From Tubiluchus corallicola (lineage: Eukaryota; Priapulida; Priapulimorpha; Priapulimorphida; Tubiluchidae): a stretch of 64,000 nucleotides of DNA. A program made the translations under genes and the position numbers. The DNA is taken from NCBI GenBank assembly GCA_030141605.1, contig JAQGDQ010000002.1, forward strand, positions 434,001-498,000, given 5' to 3'. The notes under the pieces are model-generated. The model was given only the letters and a program-made list of their open reading frames with translations, ran no database searches and was not told the origin of the DNA. Shown piece after piece: positions 23,980 through 34,905 of this stretch (position 1 is the first letter of the stretch; the number at the start of each line of letters is the position of its first letter).

Positions 23980-24062
23980 AATTATATTAATGATGATAAT
24001 GACGATAATTATGATGATGACGATGATGATGATGACAATGATAATGATGATGCTGCTGACGA
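23980..24062. repeat. Imperfect GAT/AAT trinucleotide array
   Basis: Imperfect GAT, AAT and GAC triplets. The Met-rich plus frame and Ile/Val-rich minus frame here are repeat translations. Confidence 0.85.
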
Positions 24063-24346
24063 CAACGATAACTAGCCTAACTTCCCAAAACATCCTTAAA
24101 ACGATTCCACGTAATAGAACAGTGTTTCATAAGCAATGGCTCAATGTAACTTCCATGCGATACTAAATCGTTTCCAATAGGATACCATATCAAACAATGG
24201 ATGTGGCTATGGGAGACAGTCTTGTAACTAATAACAAACCAGAAAAGTGAAAAATCACAATCAACGTTGCATTTAATTCTGATGTCAACTACTAACAGGC
24301 TAGATTTTCAAAACTGCCTTAAATTGTAACATTATTATTAAATGTG

Positions 24347-24469
24347 ATGCGTCTGGTGTGCTATGTCGAGGCTCGAGTTGTGTCATTAGAGGAGCACCAT
24401 TGTGGTGTCTCTACAGCACCTATATCTCAGATGCCGCAAGAGTTAGTGTCATCAATAGCAGGGTACTAG
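24347..24469 (+). CDS. Unidentified 40-codon ORF
   Basis: ATG at 24347 opens MRLVCYVEARVVSLEEHHCG and runs to TAG at 24467-24469 in a G+C-raised patch. A possible internal acceptor (tctctacag) and a weak donor (GG|GTACTA) lie within it, so it could also be an exon in another reading. No family is recognised. The surrounding 24470-25790 interval has open patches on both strands at 25030-25520 that I cannot assign. Confidence 0.2.
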   Translation: MRLVCYVEARVVSLEEHHCGVSTAPISQMPQELVSSIAGY

Positions 24470-25791
24470 AACAGCTTATTGGCATGATAATGAAATGATA
24501 TTTTTAGTGAGTATATTACGTGCTACATTATTTGGCGTGCCTCCTTGACAATTTCGAAATAAATGTAATATACGTATATTTGTTATACGTGTGGACTTGC
24601 CAGCTCAGTGTTATAATAGCGCCAGGCTTATAATGTTAAATTTGTGTTCTTTATGATTATGATGAATAATACGACCTATACTCACAGCACAGCCGCTGTT
24701 CAAAAGTACATTAAGAAGTATTTGCTCCGCAGCGTAGTTGGTTGGTTAATTCGATTTCCTGGTAAAGTTATATTAAAAATATGCATGCGTCAGTTACGAC
24801 TGTTAGGTAAATTCCATCTGAAGTTTTGAGTGCCAGGTAGTTGACGTTTAGAGTTTCATTTTCTTAAATACTAATACGCAGCTTAGGCTGACGAATGTAC
24901 CTGTGCTTTTAAAAACTCAAGTACTAACAACGACAAACAAATTCGGGAAAAGAGATTTTAGCTAAACATTTTGTTGATTAAGTTGCAATTTTTTCTGACA
25001 AACACAAAACAGCTTTTCATCAGTTATACATGGGTTGTTTTTGCTCTTACCTCTCATTCTTGTAGTACTAAGACTGGATTTACCATCCCACTGTTGGTTA
25101 TTTGAGATTTAATACATGGGGCAAGTTTTGTCAATTTCTCTGCAATGCTTCGACCCATCTTCCCTTCTGAGCGATCATTTTTCTTACTGCTGTCAGTTTT
25201 GTCCTTTCAAGTATTTTTCGGTCAATGATAAAATTCATTGATTCTGTTTTGTTTTCCTTCTGGCTGATCTCTCTGGACGTTTCATGTCATCGATCTCCAA
25301 CTGTCCTCTGGTGATAAATATAAGCTTTCTCTCTCCATCGACTCATTCCCGTATTAACAGCCTAGCTGTTTCCATGTTCAAATGAGTGTCGTTGCTTATC
25401 AAAACCCTACACAACAGAAAGGTAGTTCCACTTTACATGTCACAGCCGTCATCTCCACTTTCTGAGTCAAATCGATATCAGTATTTGCAAATCCTCAGTT
25501 AGGGTTAAGGCTTTCATTCGCGACGTCTAGCGACGGTAGATTTTGTACGTGCGGAACATGCGGCAGGTCAATCGAGTGAAATACCATACAAGGAACATTT
25601 GATCACAATCAGAGTTATATCATATTATTCAGACTGACCACAAAACAGAAATGCCTCGAAACATTAAGTTTAAAATTAACCACCCAAAGCTGCCAGCTAG
25701 CCCAATACCATCGTTCAACCAGTTTATACTTTTGAATTTTTGATTGCCTATGTTAAATTCGGTAAGGTTCATTTAATTTCGAATTGATCCT

Positions 25792-25819
25792 GATGACGAC
25801 GACGACGACGACGATGATA

Positions 25820-25876
<57 letters not shown>

Positions 25877-25889
25877 CTGATGATGACGA
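25792..25889. repeat. (GAC)n(GAT)n trinucleotide microsatellite
   Basis: A short GAC run followed by a long nearly pure GAT run. Confidence 0.95.
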
Positions 25890-26381
25890 TTTGCCTCAAC
25901 TCTGCTCCGTGTCCGTAATTGAACCGTCACATAGATCCACTGGAATGCACCTGTTCAATTTAACAGCTTACTATTACAATGTAGTATCGATGATCTTATA
26001 GCTCGGGAGTAATCAGCAAACTAATGATAGTAATTTTGATTCAGCTTTCGACTGGGATAATGATGTACATAATTACTACTTTATCGCACAGATGGCCATT
26101 AACAGAAAAAACAGGAGAATTGGCATGACCTTACTATATGTACTTCTACCACTGGAAATGTCACATATATGTAGCAATATTCGTGCCCAATTAGTCAAAT
26201 ATAAGCAGCTGATTATTTTGAATGCCATGCTTTCTCTTTTCTCATACTTTCACTAGCTAGTCTATAGCTTGAGGAAAAGTGATTAACTGTACCATTAGCT
26301 GATCGTGACGACAACGCAAATACTAGTCCGGCATCGTGCGATTTCATGTTTTTGCCAAAACTATGTTTTTCGTGCCGGCAG

Positions 26382-26439
26382 ATAACATTTACAGCTCATT
26401 CCTGCTACGATGCGCTGAAGCATGTAACAGAGCAAGCAG
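26382..26439 (+). CDS. Candidate internal exon of an unidentified gene (partner of 26689-26860)
   Basis: Acceptor (gtttttcgtgccggcag) and donor (CAG|GTAACT) frame 58 nt. Read with phase 1 in and phase 2 out it gives NIYSSFLLRCAEACNRAS plus a split Arg codon. That phase joins cleanly to the acceptor at 26688. The CxxxC spacing and hydrophobic lead are reminiscent of cysteine-paired extracellular modules such as PAN/apple, but the resemblance is weak. A second reading frame is also open, so the phase rests on the downstream exon. Confidence 0.42.
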
Positions 26440-26688
26440 GTAACTGCTAGTATGCATTTTCAGACGGCTGAAGTTCAATCTTTTTTATTGTAGGCTAAAA
26501 TACTTGTTAGATATTTGATTCACTGTGGGCTTTGTACAAATGTTCAATGATCAGTAAAACTGAATACTGCTAATGTGCTATTGACAATATTGAAAGCCAT
26601 TATGAAATCTAAAAGTGAGATTCAGAATTTTAGGGTCTGACTCAGTGGCACTGCTACTGGTGCTTGCATACCGTACTGTTAACAGCAG

Positions 26689-26860
26689 ATTTAGTGATGT
26701 TACCTCTTCTAGGCAGCAACCATTATGGTACCGCTGTTTTCCTCTATATAAAGGCAAAGATGATGTTTGTATTGTTTTCACTAAGGCATGGAAAAAATTT
26801 ACTGTATATGAAACGAAATCATCTGAGGCGAGTGAAAATGATTTTATTATATCCAGTTGA
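26689..26860 (+). CDS. Candidate terminal exon of the same unidentified gene
   Basis: An acceptor (ctgttaacagcag) at 26687-26688 opens a phase-2 frame that reads RFSDVTSSRQQPLWYRCFPL, then DDVCIVFTKAWKKF, and ends in a Ser/Glu-rich tail with TGA at 26858-26860. Joined to 26382-26439 it gives about 75 residues with four cysteines. A frame shifted by one is also open across the same bases (26664-26924), which weakens the call. A second acceptor at 26645 (gactcag) would also be phase-compatible with the other reading of the upstream exon. Confidence 0.4.
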
Positions 26861-27756
26861 ACAAATGTTTAGCAAATGGGGCCGATATAAGCTCGAATTA
26901 TGCGTAGTGACTTATGTTTTTTAGCTCGATTAACGGAAATACAGAGCAGGAAATTACAATATATGAACATGCATTTATAATTTCAAAAGTAAAATGACAG
27001 AAGTATCAAACGATCGCCAGTAGCTATTACACACTTACACAGTAGCTAGCCATCGGTTTCTATAATAAAAGTGTTTCAGAACTGTATTTTGTACCAGAAT
27101 CTAATAACTAATCGCAAGAGACTTGTAGCTTTTGTCGATTCTAAAAAAAACGAAAGTAGAAACAGTGAATCCGGATTTTTGTGGAAAGTATATCGGCATG
27201 CATGCAGTAACTGTCGTCGCTTATAATTTGACGTTAGAACAAGCGATGAAAGCACTTTCACGCCTTTAAATACTACTATTATGTGTTTGATACGTGTAGA
27301 GTTTTATTTAGTTTTAGATGAATTAGCATTATTTTTATAAAAAAAAGTATTAACAGTTTAATAACATAGATGCAGGATCTGTAGCTGAAGATTTTTAAGT
27401 AATATCTTGTTTTACGATCTGGCTTGGTGAGATAGTAGCATTCAGTCCTCTAACTGTTTCGCAGATTATCATTTAGCGTTTAATATAGGTCTTATAATCC
27501 GGGCTTTTTGTGAAAAATGGGAGCTGAATCTCATTTGGCTGTCAAAGCAACTTAGAGGTATCAAATAGAGCATGGCGTGAGACTACAGAGTTCATACTTA
27601 AATGCTGATGCCATTTTTTTAGGCTTTTGCAGCAATAGTGAATTCACTGGAATAGTAGTTGAAGATCCACCTAGACTGCTTCTCCATCAATATTGACTAA
27701 TGATTTTTAGTGAATTGATCTCTACTCGTAAAGGTGTACTCCGACGCAATTAAGTT
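26861..27756. other. No feature recognised
   Basis: AT-rich with dense stops. A minus-strand frame at 27076-27261 is open for 61 codons without other support. Confidence 0.45.
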
Positions 27757-28035
27757 GGCCAGTGCCGAGATGTGGCTGATGCCGAGATGTGGCTGATGCC
27801 GAGATGTGGCTGACGCTGAGATGTGGCCAGTGCCGAGATGTGGCTGATGCCGAGATGTGGCTGACGCTGAGATGTGGCCAGTGCTGAGATATTGCCAATG
27901 CTGAGACTTTGCCAGTGCCCAGAGATGGCTGGTGCCAAGAGGTGACCTGTGCTAAGATGTGGCCAATGCAGAAAAATAATTAGTATCGAAATGTAACCAA
28001 TGCCCAGAAATAGCCGAGGCTGAGATGTGGTTATT
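27757..28035. repeat. 17-bp minisatellite with 51-bp higher-order period
   Basis: Units of the form GCCGAGATGTGGCTGAT recur every 17 bp. In the first half three variant units (ending GAT, GAC and CAGT) repeat as a 51-bp block. Towards the 3' end the units drift (aagatgtggcc, cagaaatagcc). As 17 is not a multiple of 3, the open minus frame with a 17-residue period is a consequence of the repeat and not coding. Confidence 0.95.
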
Positions 28036-29341
28036 GTGGTTACAACTAAGTTTGCTGACCTAACTGAACAGTCATATTTGGATGAATATCTCTCGTAATT
28101 TGCTTGAAAGTACTTCTGAATGCTTATGAGGTCTGTAAATAATGCCTGTACTCATCTTAAATTTTAGGGTTTATCACTGTCGCCCGTAGTCTTCGGTAGT
28201 TTCTCAGCACATAATATCATAACGAAATTGCTAGCTAAATAGCCAGATATTATAGTGTTAGTATCGTAGTGATGAGCCATCACTCACGTGACAATGTCCT
28301 AGTGATGAATCGTGATTTGTGTTTTTTGCACCAATTTATCTTTTAGTTCTCCAATGAAAACTAATCCCGATTAAAACCTGTCTAAACTTGGCGGATTTAA
28401 GTGCAATCTTCTTATATATCAGCAGCTACAAACTCGTAACAGCAAATCAGCAATAATACTTTATCGTTAACTATAGACCATTCATGTTACATTAGGGCGT
28501 GAGAGGATTGTATTCTTACATTTGAATATTTCTAAATGCGATGAAAATTCGCCATTCTATTTAATCATCCCTTTCAGAGCGCAAGCATGTTTAAACGTTT
28601 GAATTAAAGCCAACGTGTATTTATTTAGCAGTTAATTCCTTTTGCTTAATAAACGAGCGCACGTTAACGCAGAGAAAGTGGTTTGTGAAGTCTGGTAAAT
28701 GTCTGACACAATAAGGGACATTAAGGGTGCAACTGCAAGTTCATTTATATTTACAAATGATTACATGGTTGTGCTGTGGCGTTTATTATTACCTGCGATA
28801 TTAAGCAGCATTGAATATTCGCCGAGGACGTCCGTAGGTAATGCTGTGACGGGCACTTTACTTTATTTTTTGTAAATATGAACAGGGTCTCTCGATTCTG
28901 ATCGATTCGTTGTCTAGGGTGATAATGATTGTGTTTCTCATGTAAGTCGTTAAGGAGAGAATGCGTCCATCTTGTGTCATTTCCAAGTTATAATTTACCC
29001 GGAAAACCCAAGTCACCTTATGGGAATATCGTCCAAGGTCAAATATCATCAATTGAAAACCAGTACATTTCAACATGTACATATAATTCTAATATTATAT
29101 CTTTCTTGCACCATGTGCGTTTAATACATTCCACAGAATTCTAAGACTTCTCTCATGCGTCATTGCGCAGCATTTTTGGAGAGCTGACCTTTAACTGCTA
29201 GTGAAGTTATTTAACAACGGTTGACTCCAAATTCAAAACTATTAGAGAAAACACTACACCTAGGTAATTTGTAAATTTCCAGTCTAATAAACTGTAGTGC
29301 TCGATCCACAGATTGCTACCAGTTTAGACGTGTGTGACATC
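28036..29341. other. No feature recognised
   Basis: AT-rich. Overlapping opposite-strand frames at 28858-29144 are open but mutually exclusive and unsupported. Confidence 0.45.
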
Positions 29342-29342
29342 C

Positions 29343-29422
<80 letters not shown>

Positions 29423-29449
29423 GCGTGTGCGTGTGTGCGTGTGTGTGTA
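29342..29449. repeat. Compound (TA)n(TG)n microsatellite
   Basis: About 20 bp of TA followed by about 85 bp of TG with GC variants. His/Thr- and Tyr/Ile-rich frames over it are artefacts. Confidence 0.95.
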
Positions 29450-30349
29450 GTTTTGCTTCCATATAATTCTGCATGAAATGGCATGCCATTCCATGTTAGT
29501 GCTGCCATCTATTGAATAGGCGCAAAAGTTTATAAGTAGGTGCCTTTTGTAACACATAATCAATAACAATTTTTGTTACTAAGCAACGCTACAGTTTCAT
29601 ATCTACCTGTCCCTTTAAGGTAATCTAATTTTTGCCACTTCACAGGTTTAACAACTTAAATAAATATTTAACTTTTCTATTTCATTTTTTACAACTTTTT
29701 ATAATAACTGTTGTTAAGAAGCTCAGCAAAAAATTTATTGCCTTTTATACGTGTGCACCCCTTGCGACAGTTCTCACGTAGACATGCTCAGCCACCAATA
29801 AACGCAAAACGAGGTTATTAACATTGAGCGCTACAGAATCCGCAATTATTGTTGGCTGGTAAATTACTGTGAACATACTCGATAGCATTTAAAATACTAC
29901 TGTACACAGTACAACCGCAAGTATTTTCTTATTACATAAAACGTTTTAGAAAATTAACCAACTACTTGTTTCTAGCGGTGACCAGTATGCAGAAAACGGT
30001 GCCTTAGTCATCTTGATCTTGCAGTAGCTTGAAATCTGAGTGAACAAATTTTCGCACTTCCAGATAGAAAGACTATTTTAGACGACTTTTGCATTCGTTA
30101 TGTTATTCTAGTGGTTTCATCTTTCAATTACGAAGACAAGTGAATCATTGAGTCACTGCGTTTTACATCACTAATCATAACGTTTCTATTCTACTTGTAC
30201 TAATGATGTAGAGCTATGTATGATATGTGATTTTAAAACTATGTATGTACCGTAGTTGATCGTGGCGCCAGCTATACAATTAAAGCGACTTAAACTGCTA
30301 TTGGATTGACTGGTGATTGTGATACTTAATTAATTAATTAGCTGCTATT
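29450..30349. other. No gene; presumed upstream region of the PDZ gene
   Basis: This precedes the first recognised exon of the PDZ gene and may hold its promoter or 5' untranslated exon, but no TATA box at a credible distance or other core element was identified. Confidence 0.35.
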
Positions 30350-30397
30350 ATGAAGCGAGTATTCTGGGTTTCCGGTGTGCCGAGCAAAAAGGAAAAG
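30350..30397 (+). CDS. PDZ-domain protein, putative first coding exon
   Basis: ATG at 30350 (A at -3; in-frame TAA four codons upstream) starts 16 codons, MKRVFWVSGVPSKKEK, ending at an excellent donor AAG|GTGAGA in phase 0. The next exon candidate, at 31933, is also phase 0. The peptide is basic with no signal sequence or lipid-anchor motif, so a cytosolic start is expected. It is short and on its own would be weak. Its support is the donor quality, the upstream stop, and phase agreement with two later exons on the same strand within 2.4 kb. Confidence 0.45.
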
Positions 30398-31094
30398 GTG
30401 AGATAATAAATGTGTGTACGGCTATGTCTAACTGAACCCTTTCCCACTGAAATATTGACAGCTGATGCACTTATCTTTTGAATACATTACGCCATATGAA
30501 AACATGCATTAAAACTTTAAGAAAAAGTATCAGTTTGTTGCGTTGGGAATGATTAAAAGGAAAACATGTCTCAGAGTAGGCTAGTTAATAGACTATAGTT
30601 GCTGTCATAAACGAATACATAGTTGTACAAACAGATTTTTCCAAACTTATGTTTTCCAGGTACATATTGTTTACTCTTTGTGTTCGTTAAGCTGTGTTGT
30701 TATTTGCATTTTTACGCTCAAAAGTCTGACACCAGCATCAAATAAATAAGTGAGGAAATATTTGTAAAACATGGATGAACACAAAACTGACAAAAGTGTT
30801 TATTGTATTGTCAGCCACCATAATTAGTTTACCATACTAATGTTGTTAGATTTTTGTTAGCACATCCTTAATTATGCGGGAAGGCAATATAGTCGCTGTA
30901 TTATATTTACTATATATACATATATAACTAACTTGAAAACTGGGATGCTTATATTTTAGATTAGTACTTTCGTAAAATATTTAATATCTAAAGAATTTAT
31001 TCTAATTAGCCTCGGCTTTTTACAGTTAGGCTGCATTTCACCATTGTTTGCGCCTAGCACCTGCTTAAATAAAACAGCATAGGGAACCGGGATT
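30398..31094. other. Presumed intron 1 of the PDZ gene, first part
   Basis: AT-rich. The minus-strand frame at 30956-31138 overlaps the SINE-like repeat that follows and is not treated as a gene. Confidence 0.4.
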
Positions 31095-31215
31095 AGCATC
31101 TTGAAATCCACAATTGTTTTATGATGGAATGAACCCATAATTTTTTAAACTTTTGAAATTAAACTTGGCCGAAAGAAAGGAAATTGTTTTTCAGGGCTGT
31201 AGATTCGTGAATGTT
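31095..31215 (-). repeat. tRNA-derived SINE-like family (copy 3) inside the PDZ gene intron
   Basis: The plus-strand run from tttatgatggaatgaacc through aaacttggccgaaagaaagg matches the body of the 18.8-kb element over about 70 bp with scattered substitutions. The tRNA-like head is too degraded to define. Confidence 0.5.
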
Positions 31216-31828
31216 TTTATTTGTATGTTTCGATTTTATAGCTACGAACTAATCACCAGTTTACAAAAACTTATCACGGTATACGCCACTGCTAATTCGA
31301 ACTATATTTAGTTCTTTATATAGGCGATGTTTTGTTACTAAGAAGTCTGGAACGACTTTTGCTTTTCGTTCGAAAGTTAGGCAGCGCTGAATTGAAATTC
31401 CTAGCATTCTTTCACATTGAGCTTTAGTCATAACAAAGTCAACTAACTCTATTTAATTCTACATTCAGTCTACAGTATGTTTATAAAATTATCCACGGCA
31501 CTATGTAAATTTCAACGTAGTGTTTATAATTCCGAGGTGATAAAATGTAATTATACTGCACGCTGAACATTCGTTTAAATATTGGATTTTAAGGCACTTT
31601 AAAATGAGAAAATTTGTGCGTTCATTAAAACCCGAAAGCACAAAAGCTGCGAAAACATTGGATTGATTTTTTCTTTACAGAAATGCAAAAATTCTTACTC
31701 GACTTAGCTATTTACGAATTATTTTTGGCCATTTCACGCTAACACGACTTACTGAAACAATTTTCTTGCCATATAGAGATTATTTGTGATTTTTTAAAGC
31801 GTTTCCGAAAATTTGCAATCACGAAAAT

Positions 31829-31956
31829 GTCATATTTTGCAGAATCATATTTGATTTAAGCTTCAGGAGTTGAGTTACCCGATGTTGACACAACGTCATA
31901 TTACGCAACACCATATTTCATTTATGTTGCAGGAGGTGAGTTACCCAATGCTGACA
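31829..31956 (+). repeat. 66-bp tandem duplication that doubles a 3' splice site
   Basis: Two units (31829-31890 and 31895-31956) repeat at exactly 66 bp. Each contains GTCATATT, a pyrimidine-bearing stretch, CAG and then GAGnTGAGTTACCC. The result is two acceptors, cttcag|GAG at 31866/31867 and gttgcag|GAG at 31932/31933. The sequence between them is open and in frame, so using the first would add 22 residues to exon 2. The second unit also creates a donor-like GAG|GTGAGT. Confidence 0.8.
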
Positions 31957-32043
31957 ACTTTTAAGCCACTTAGCGCAAAAACAAACGGAAGTTTGAACAA
32001 AATACGACTTCATGAAGACAGCTTTACTTCTTCTTCCTCACAG
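31933..32043 (+). CDS. PDZ-domain protein, putative exon 2 (linker)
   Basis: Thirty-seven codons in phase 0/0 follow the acceptor tttatgttgcag. They read EVSYPMLTTFKPLSAKTNGS, then KIRLHEDSFTSSSSQ, and stop at donor CAG|GTTTGT, which is usable but not ideal at +3. The translation is Ser/Thr/Lys-rich and looks like a disordered linker before the PDZ fold. An upstream acceptor 66 bp earlier gives an in-frame longer form. Phase agreement with exon 1 (phase 0) and exon 3 (phase 0) is the main support. The duplicated acceptor makes the true 5' border uncertain. Confidence 0.48.
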
Positions 32044-32777
32044 GTTTGTAAATGTAATGTTATTGTTTTATTACCTAAGTATTTCGGAAACTATTTCTAT
32101 TTGGCTAGAAAAATTAACAAATAAAAATCTTTAACTGTGAAATAGTAATAAAATTGTATTTTTTCTACGTTAAAAAACTAATGCATACTTCGATGGTACA
32201 TTAATTTCTTATATTTCTGCATTATCTGTACTATTATACAGAGTTATAACAGATAATATGGACGAGCTTATAATAAATGGCTACATGTGTGCTGTGCCAT
32301 ACTGTGCGAAGCACGTTGATACATTTAATAAAGGCAAGGAACGATTATTCAAAGTGAATGAGCTAGACGGATAGTTAAATGGACAAGTTCAAACCAGGAA
32401 TTCCTATTGTTCATAAACTTTAGGTTCTATTTCAAAGTAATTCACTGGATCTTTTTAGATTTTTGTAGGTAATAGCTTGTTTTTTCCACAATTCAATGAC
32501 GGCCAAGGCCAAGGGTTCCTTATTCTCGTACATGAGATATAAGATATCTAGTGTAAATTCATGTTATAGTCGTTCATGCTACTTATAGTAATTCTGTCTG
32601 CATAGCCTTGTTCAAGTGAAGCAACAAGAATTTTTTTGCGCAGATTTGTTGTAGAATGTAGACATAATTAGAGCCTACTTGCCAATTAAATAAATGTATT
32701 AGCGATTTTGACACAACTTGATCTATTTTCTTAAAATTGTTAAATAGGTCTACTTTCATAATATTTTATGTTCGCAG

Positions 32778-32901
32778 GAGGATGATCGTTTAATTCGAAA
32801 TGTTTGGCTTTCTATGAAATCATCGGAGAAAAGATTTGGATTCTCACTGATAGGTGGCGCTGACGAGGAACAGAAGCCAGAAATTGACGAAATAGCTAAA
32901 G
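32778..32901 (+). CDS. PDZ-domain protein, exon 3 (N-terminal half of the PDZ fold)
   Basis: The exon begins after acceptor atgttcgcag in phase 0 and ends at AAAG|GTACGC in phase 1, giving 41 codons. After a charged lead (EDDRLIRN) comes strand 1 (VWLSM). The carboxylate-binding loop and strand 2, KRFGFSLIGGAD, form the diagnostic GFSL-type motif of PDZ domains that bind protein C-termini. Strand 3 is PEIDEIAK, where the split codon would supply the usual Gly. Helix A and the GD turn are expected next but are not in the following bases; the readthrough hits a stop without any such motif. The RFGF..xGG pattern is similar to PTPN3/PTPN4-type PDZ domains, but nothing else here suggests a phosphatase. 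Confidence 0.72.
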
Positions 32902-33129
32902 GTACGCGATGCACTGCAATAAATTTAGGCCTACTTCGTAATAATTATGAACAGCCTATTGCAGTATAGTTTTTTCTTCTTAGTGTCGGTTTTCTTCTAT
33001 TTTTTTGGTTATCAGTACTTGTGCTTGATATCCAAAATTTAGTTTAATGTCTGTTGGCGTGAAAAGCTTTCTCACATAAAATCAAAATGTGAAAAGCGTT
33101 AACAAAGAAAATCAAAACTTAGCATATGA
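32902..33129. other. Start of the long presumed intron of the PDZ gene
   Basis: AT-rich. The long intron would run to 48104 and contain all features listed between. Confidence 0.35.
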
Positions 33130-33303
33130 AAAAATGTGATTGTTGACAAGACAACAATTTCCGTTGTCCGACAGATGACGCCAGCATTTTTAAGACCTAG
33201 AGACCATTTAAAATTTTATATAATGGCCCCGCTGGCCTCGTGTAGGCCCACACGAAAACAAACCAAAAATACGCTCCGTAACATTTATAAAAGCACTTCT
33301 ATC

Positions 33304-33650
33304 AAAACGTCAAAAGTAAACACTTCTTTCTCGCCCAAAGTCGAGACTTAGACCAGCTGCTAGTAGCTGCTAACCAACGGCCGAAACAAAAAGAACATGC
33401 ATTTGCGAAAGCACTTCGGAAGGAGTTTACAATTCCCCACAACTTAAATACCTTGACTCCTAGCCCTAGCCCTAACCATAATCCAACCCTAACCCTAATC
33501 CTAATCCTAACCATAATCCTAGTCCGCTTCATTTCTTATTTCTGAACTAATTTCTTATTTGTGGGAATTTGGAAATATGGGGAATTACAAAACGTCCTAA
33601 GTAAAAACTTCTGTCTCACACAGTAATACAATAAGAATGGGACTAGACCA
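33304..33650. repeat. Direct-repeat pair flanking a telomere-like block
   Basis: The block aacgtcaaaagtaaacact at 33304 and aacgtcctaagtaaaaact at 33589 are diverged direct copies. Each continues into a related ttctc/gtctcgc stretch and a tagaccagc word. They bracket the telomere-like repeat. The segment 33130-33303 before it is GC-richer and repeat-like but unclassified. Confidence 0.5.
33457..33524. repeat. Interstitial telomere-like (CCCTAA)n repeat
   Basis: About eleven imperfect 6-mers of CCCTAA, CCCTAG, ATCCTA and CCATAA type follow one another; the reverse complement is TTAGGG-like. TTAGGG is the common metazoan telomere motif, including many lophotrochozoans, whereas most insects use TTAGG. 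The block is degenerate, so it is internal and not a chromosome end. Confidence 0.75.
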
Positions 33651-34774
33651 GCATCTTACACTAATTGGAGACTGAAATAAAAAACTTATTAAGAATGACT
33701 TATCATAACTGCATGATTGTCTTGCGATGCTCCATTGTAGACATTGTACTGAGAACTGTTTGCACTAAAAGTACTCTTTAATAGACTTGATTTAGCTACT
33801 CACTTATTAATAACGTCCTTGATTTTAACCTAAGCAAGATTCGATCAAACGAAATGTGGTTATAAAAGACTGGCGCTCTTACCAGGATGTGGCAGAATCT
33901 GATATAAAACAAACATCACGCCACATCTCAACTTTTGCTAGAGTTCTTTAATTTCTGAATTACCCAGGTAATAGAGCTAACAGCATCTCGCTTGAGAATA
34001 CGTGCTTCGCTTAACATTTATTACATCAGTCTAGTTGCCATTAATGCAACAGCATTTACAGTCAAGCTATAAGCGACACTGACTCTGATATGCCTTTGAT
34101 TGATTAGTCGATGCATATATAAGATCATTGCTAATTCCATTCCATCGACTCAGGGACCAAACTGAATTTAGAAGTAAGTGGAATGAACAGTTTTACTGTG
34201 AGAGCACGCAATATGAATAGCTTCGCGGCAGCCATTCTCGCCTGCTTCTGATTCATCAATCTAAACCACTATAGACGGTTATAGGAAAAGCAATAAATGT
34301 CACAGAGAAGAAGAGTTGAAGATGTATTTGACAGCTGTATTGAGAATAATAGTCTACTCTCGGGGAAGTAATTCCCAAGATTGCTAGCAACAGAAACAGT
34401 CCTGTAGATCTTTCTGTCTCTTAATAGGTCTATCAGATTTCTAGTTGACAAAAGCGAACAAAGTTAAGAAACATAACATAAGTAATATAATAGGTTTTGT
34501 GTAGGAATAGACAAATCAAGCTTACTAGCAAATAGTTCTATAGATTATATCTTAGTGAGCTTGCATCATTATTTCATTCTAAATTGCCATTAAATGGTAA
34601 ATGAACAAACAAATAAACACTAACCAAACACACATATCAAATATAATAATTTTAGCTGGGATTAACTGAATAATAGAATTTTAGCTACTGAACTGTTGAT
34701 AAGCCTGAGTTAATAAGCCTAACAGTTTATGTACTATCTACAGTTAATCAAAGCTAATTAACTGAAAAAGATGC
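33651..34774. other. No feature recognised (within presumed intron)
   Basis: AT-rich, stops in all frames, no element recognised. Confidence 0.45.
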
Positions 34775-34905
34775 TGAAAAATTGTGAGTTACTAGGATGC
34801 ATGCTGATAACTCTAATGGGAGAGCTTGCGACCTGATTTCGCAAGGTTATGGATTCGCATTCCTAGTTTACTCATATTTTTTATCTTCTTCTTTTAATAA
34901 ATTAT
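34775..34905 (+). mobile_element. tRNA-derived SINE head
   Basis: The plus strand reads like a tRNA 5' half (A-box taactctaatgggagagc), an anticodon-arm-like gcgacctgatttcgc, then a B-box ggttatggattcgcattcc. A T-rich tail and ttcttcttttaataaat follow. A-to-B spacing is close to that of a tRNA, but the acceptor stem does not pair with the bases after the B-box. I therefore call a tRNA-derived element and not a tRNA gene. It appears to be a different family from the 18.9-kb element. Confidence 0.55.

Noticed and set aside
26749-26760. TATA box (tatataaag) as a promoter
   Set aside because: It lies inside a candidate coding exon with no evidence of a start site; AT-rich DNA contains many such words.
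27750-27938. Minus-strand frame with 17-residue internal repeats (SQRQPHLGIS), like a repeat protein
   Set aside because: The 17-bp DNA unit repeated three times gives a 51-bp in-frame period automatically; no start, splice sites or flanking coding sequence.
27757-28035. CRISPR-like array of short repeats
   Set aside because: Units are contiguous with no unique spacers, and the genome is clearly eukaryotic.
34775-34860. Functional tRNA gene
   Set aside because: A- and B-box words are present but the acceptor stem does not pair and there is no clear anticodon loop; a SINE head fits better.
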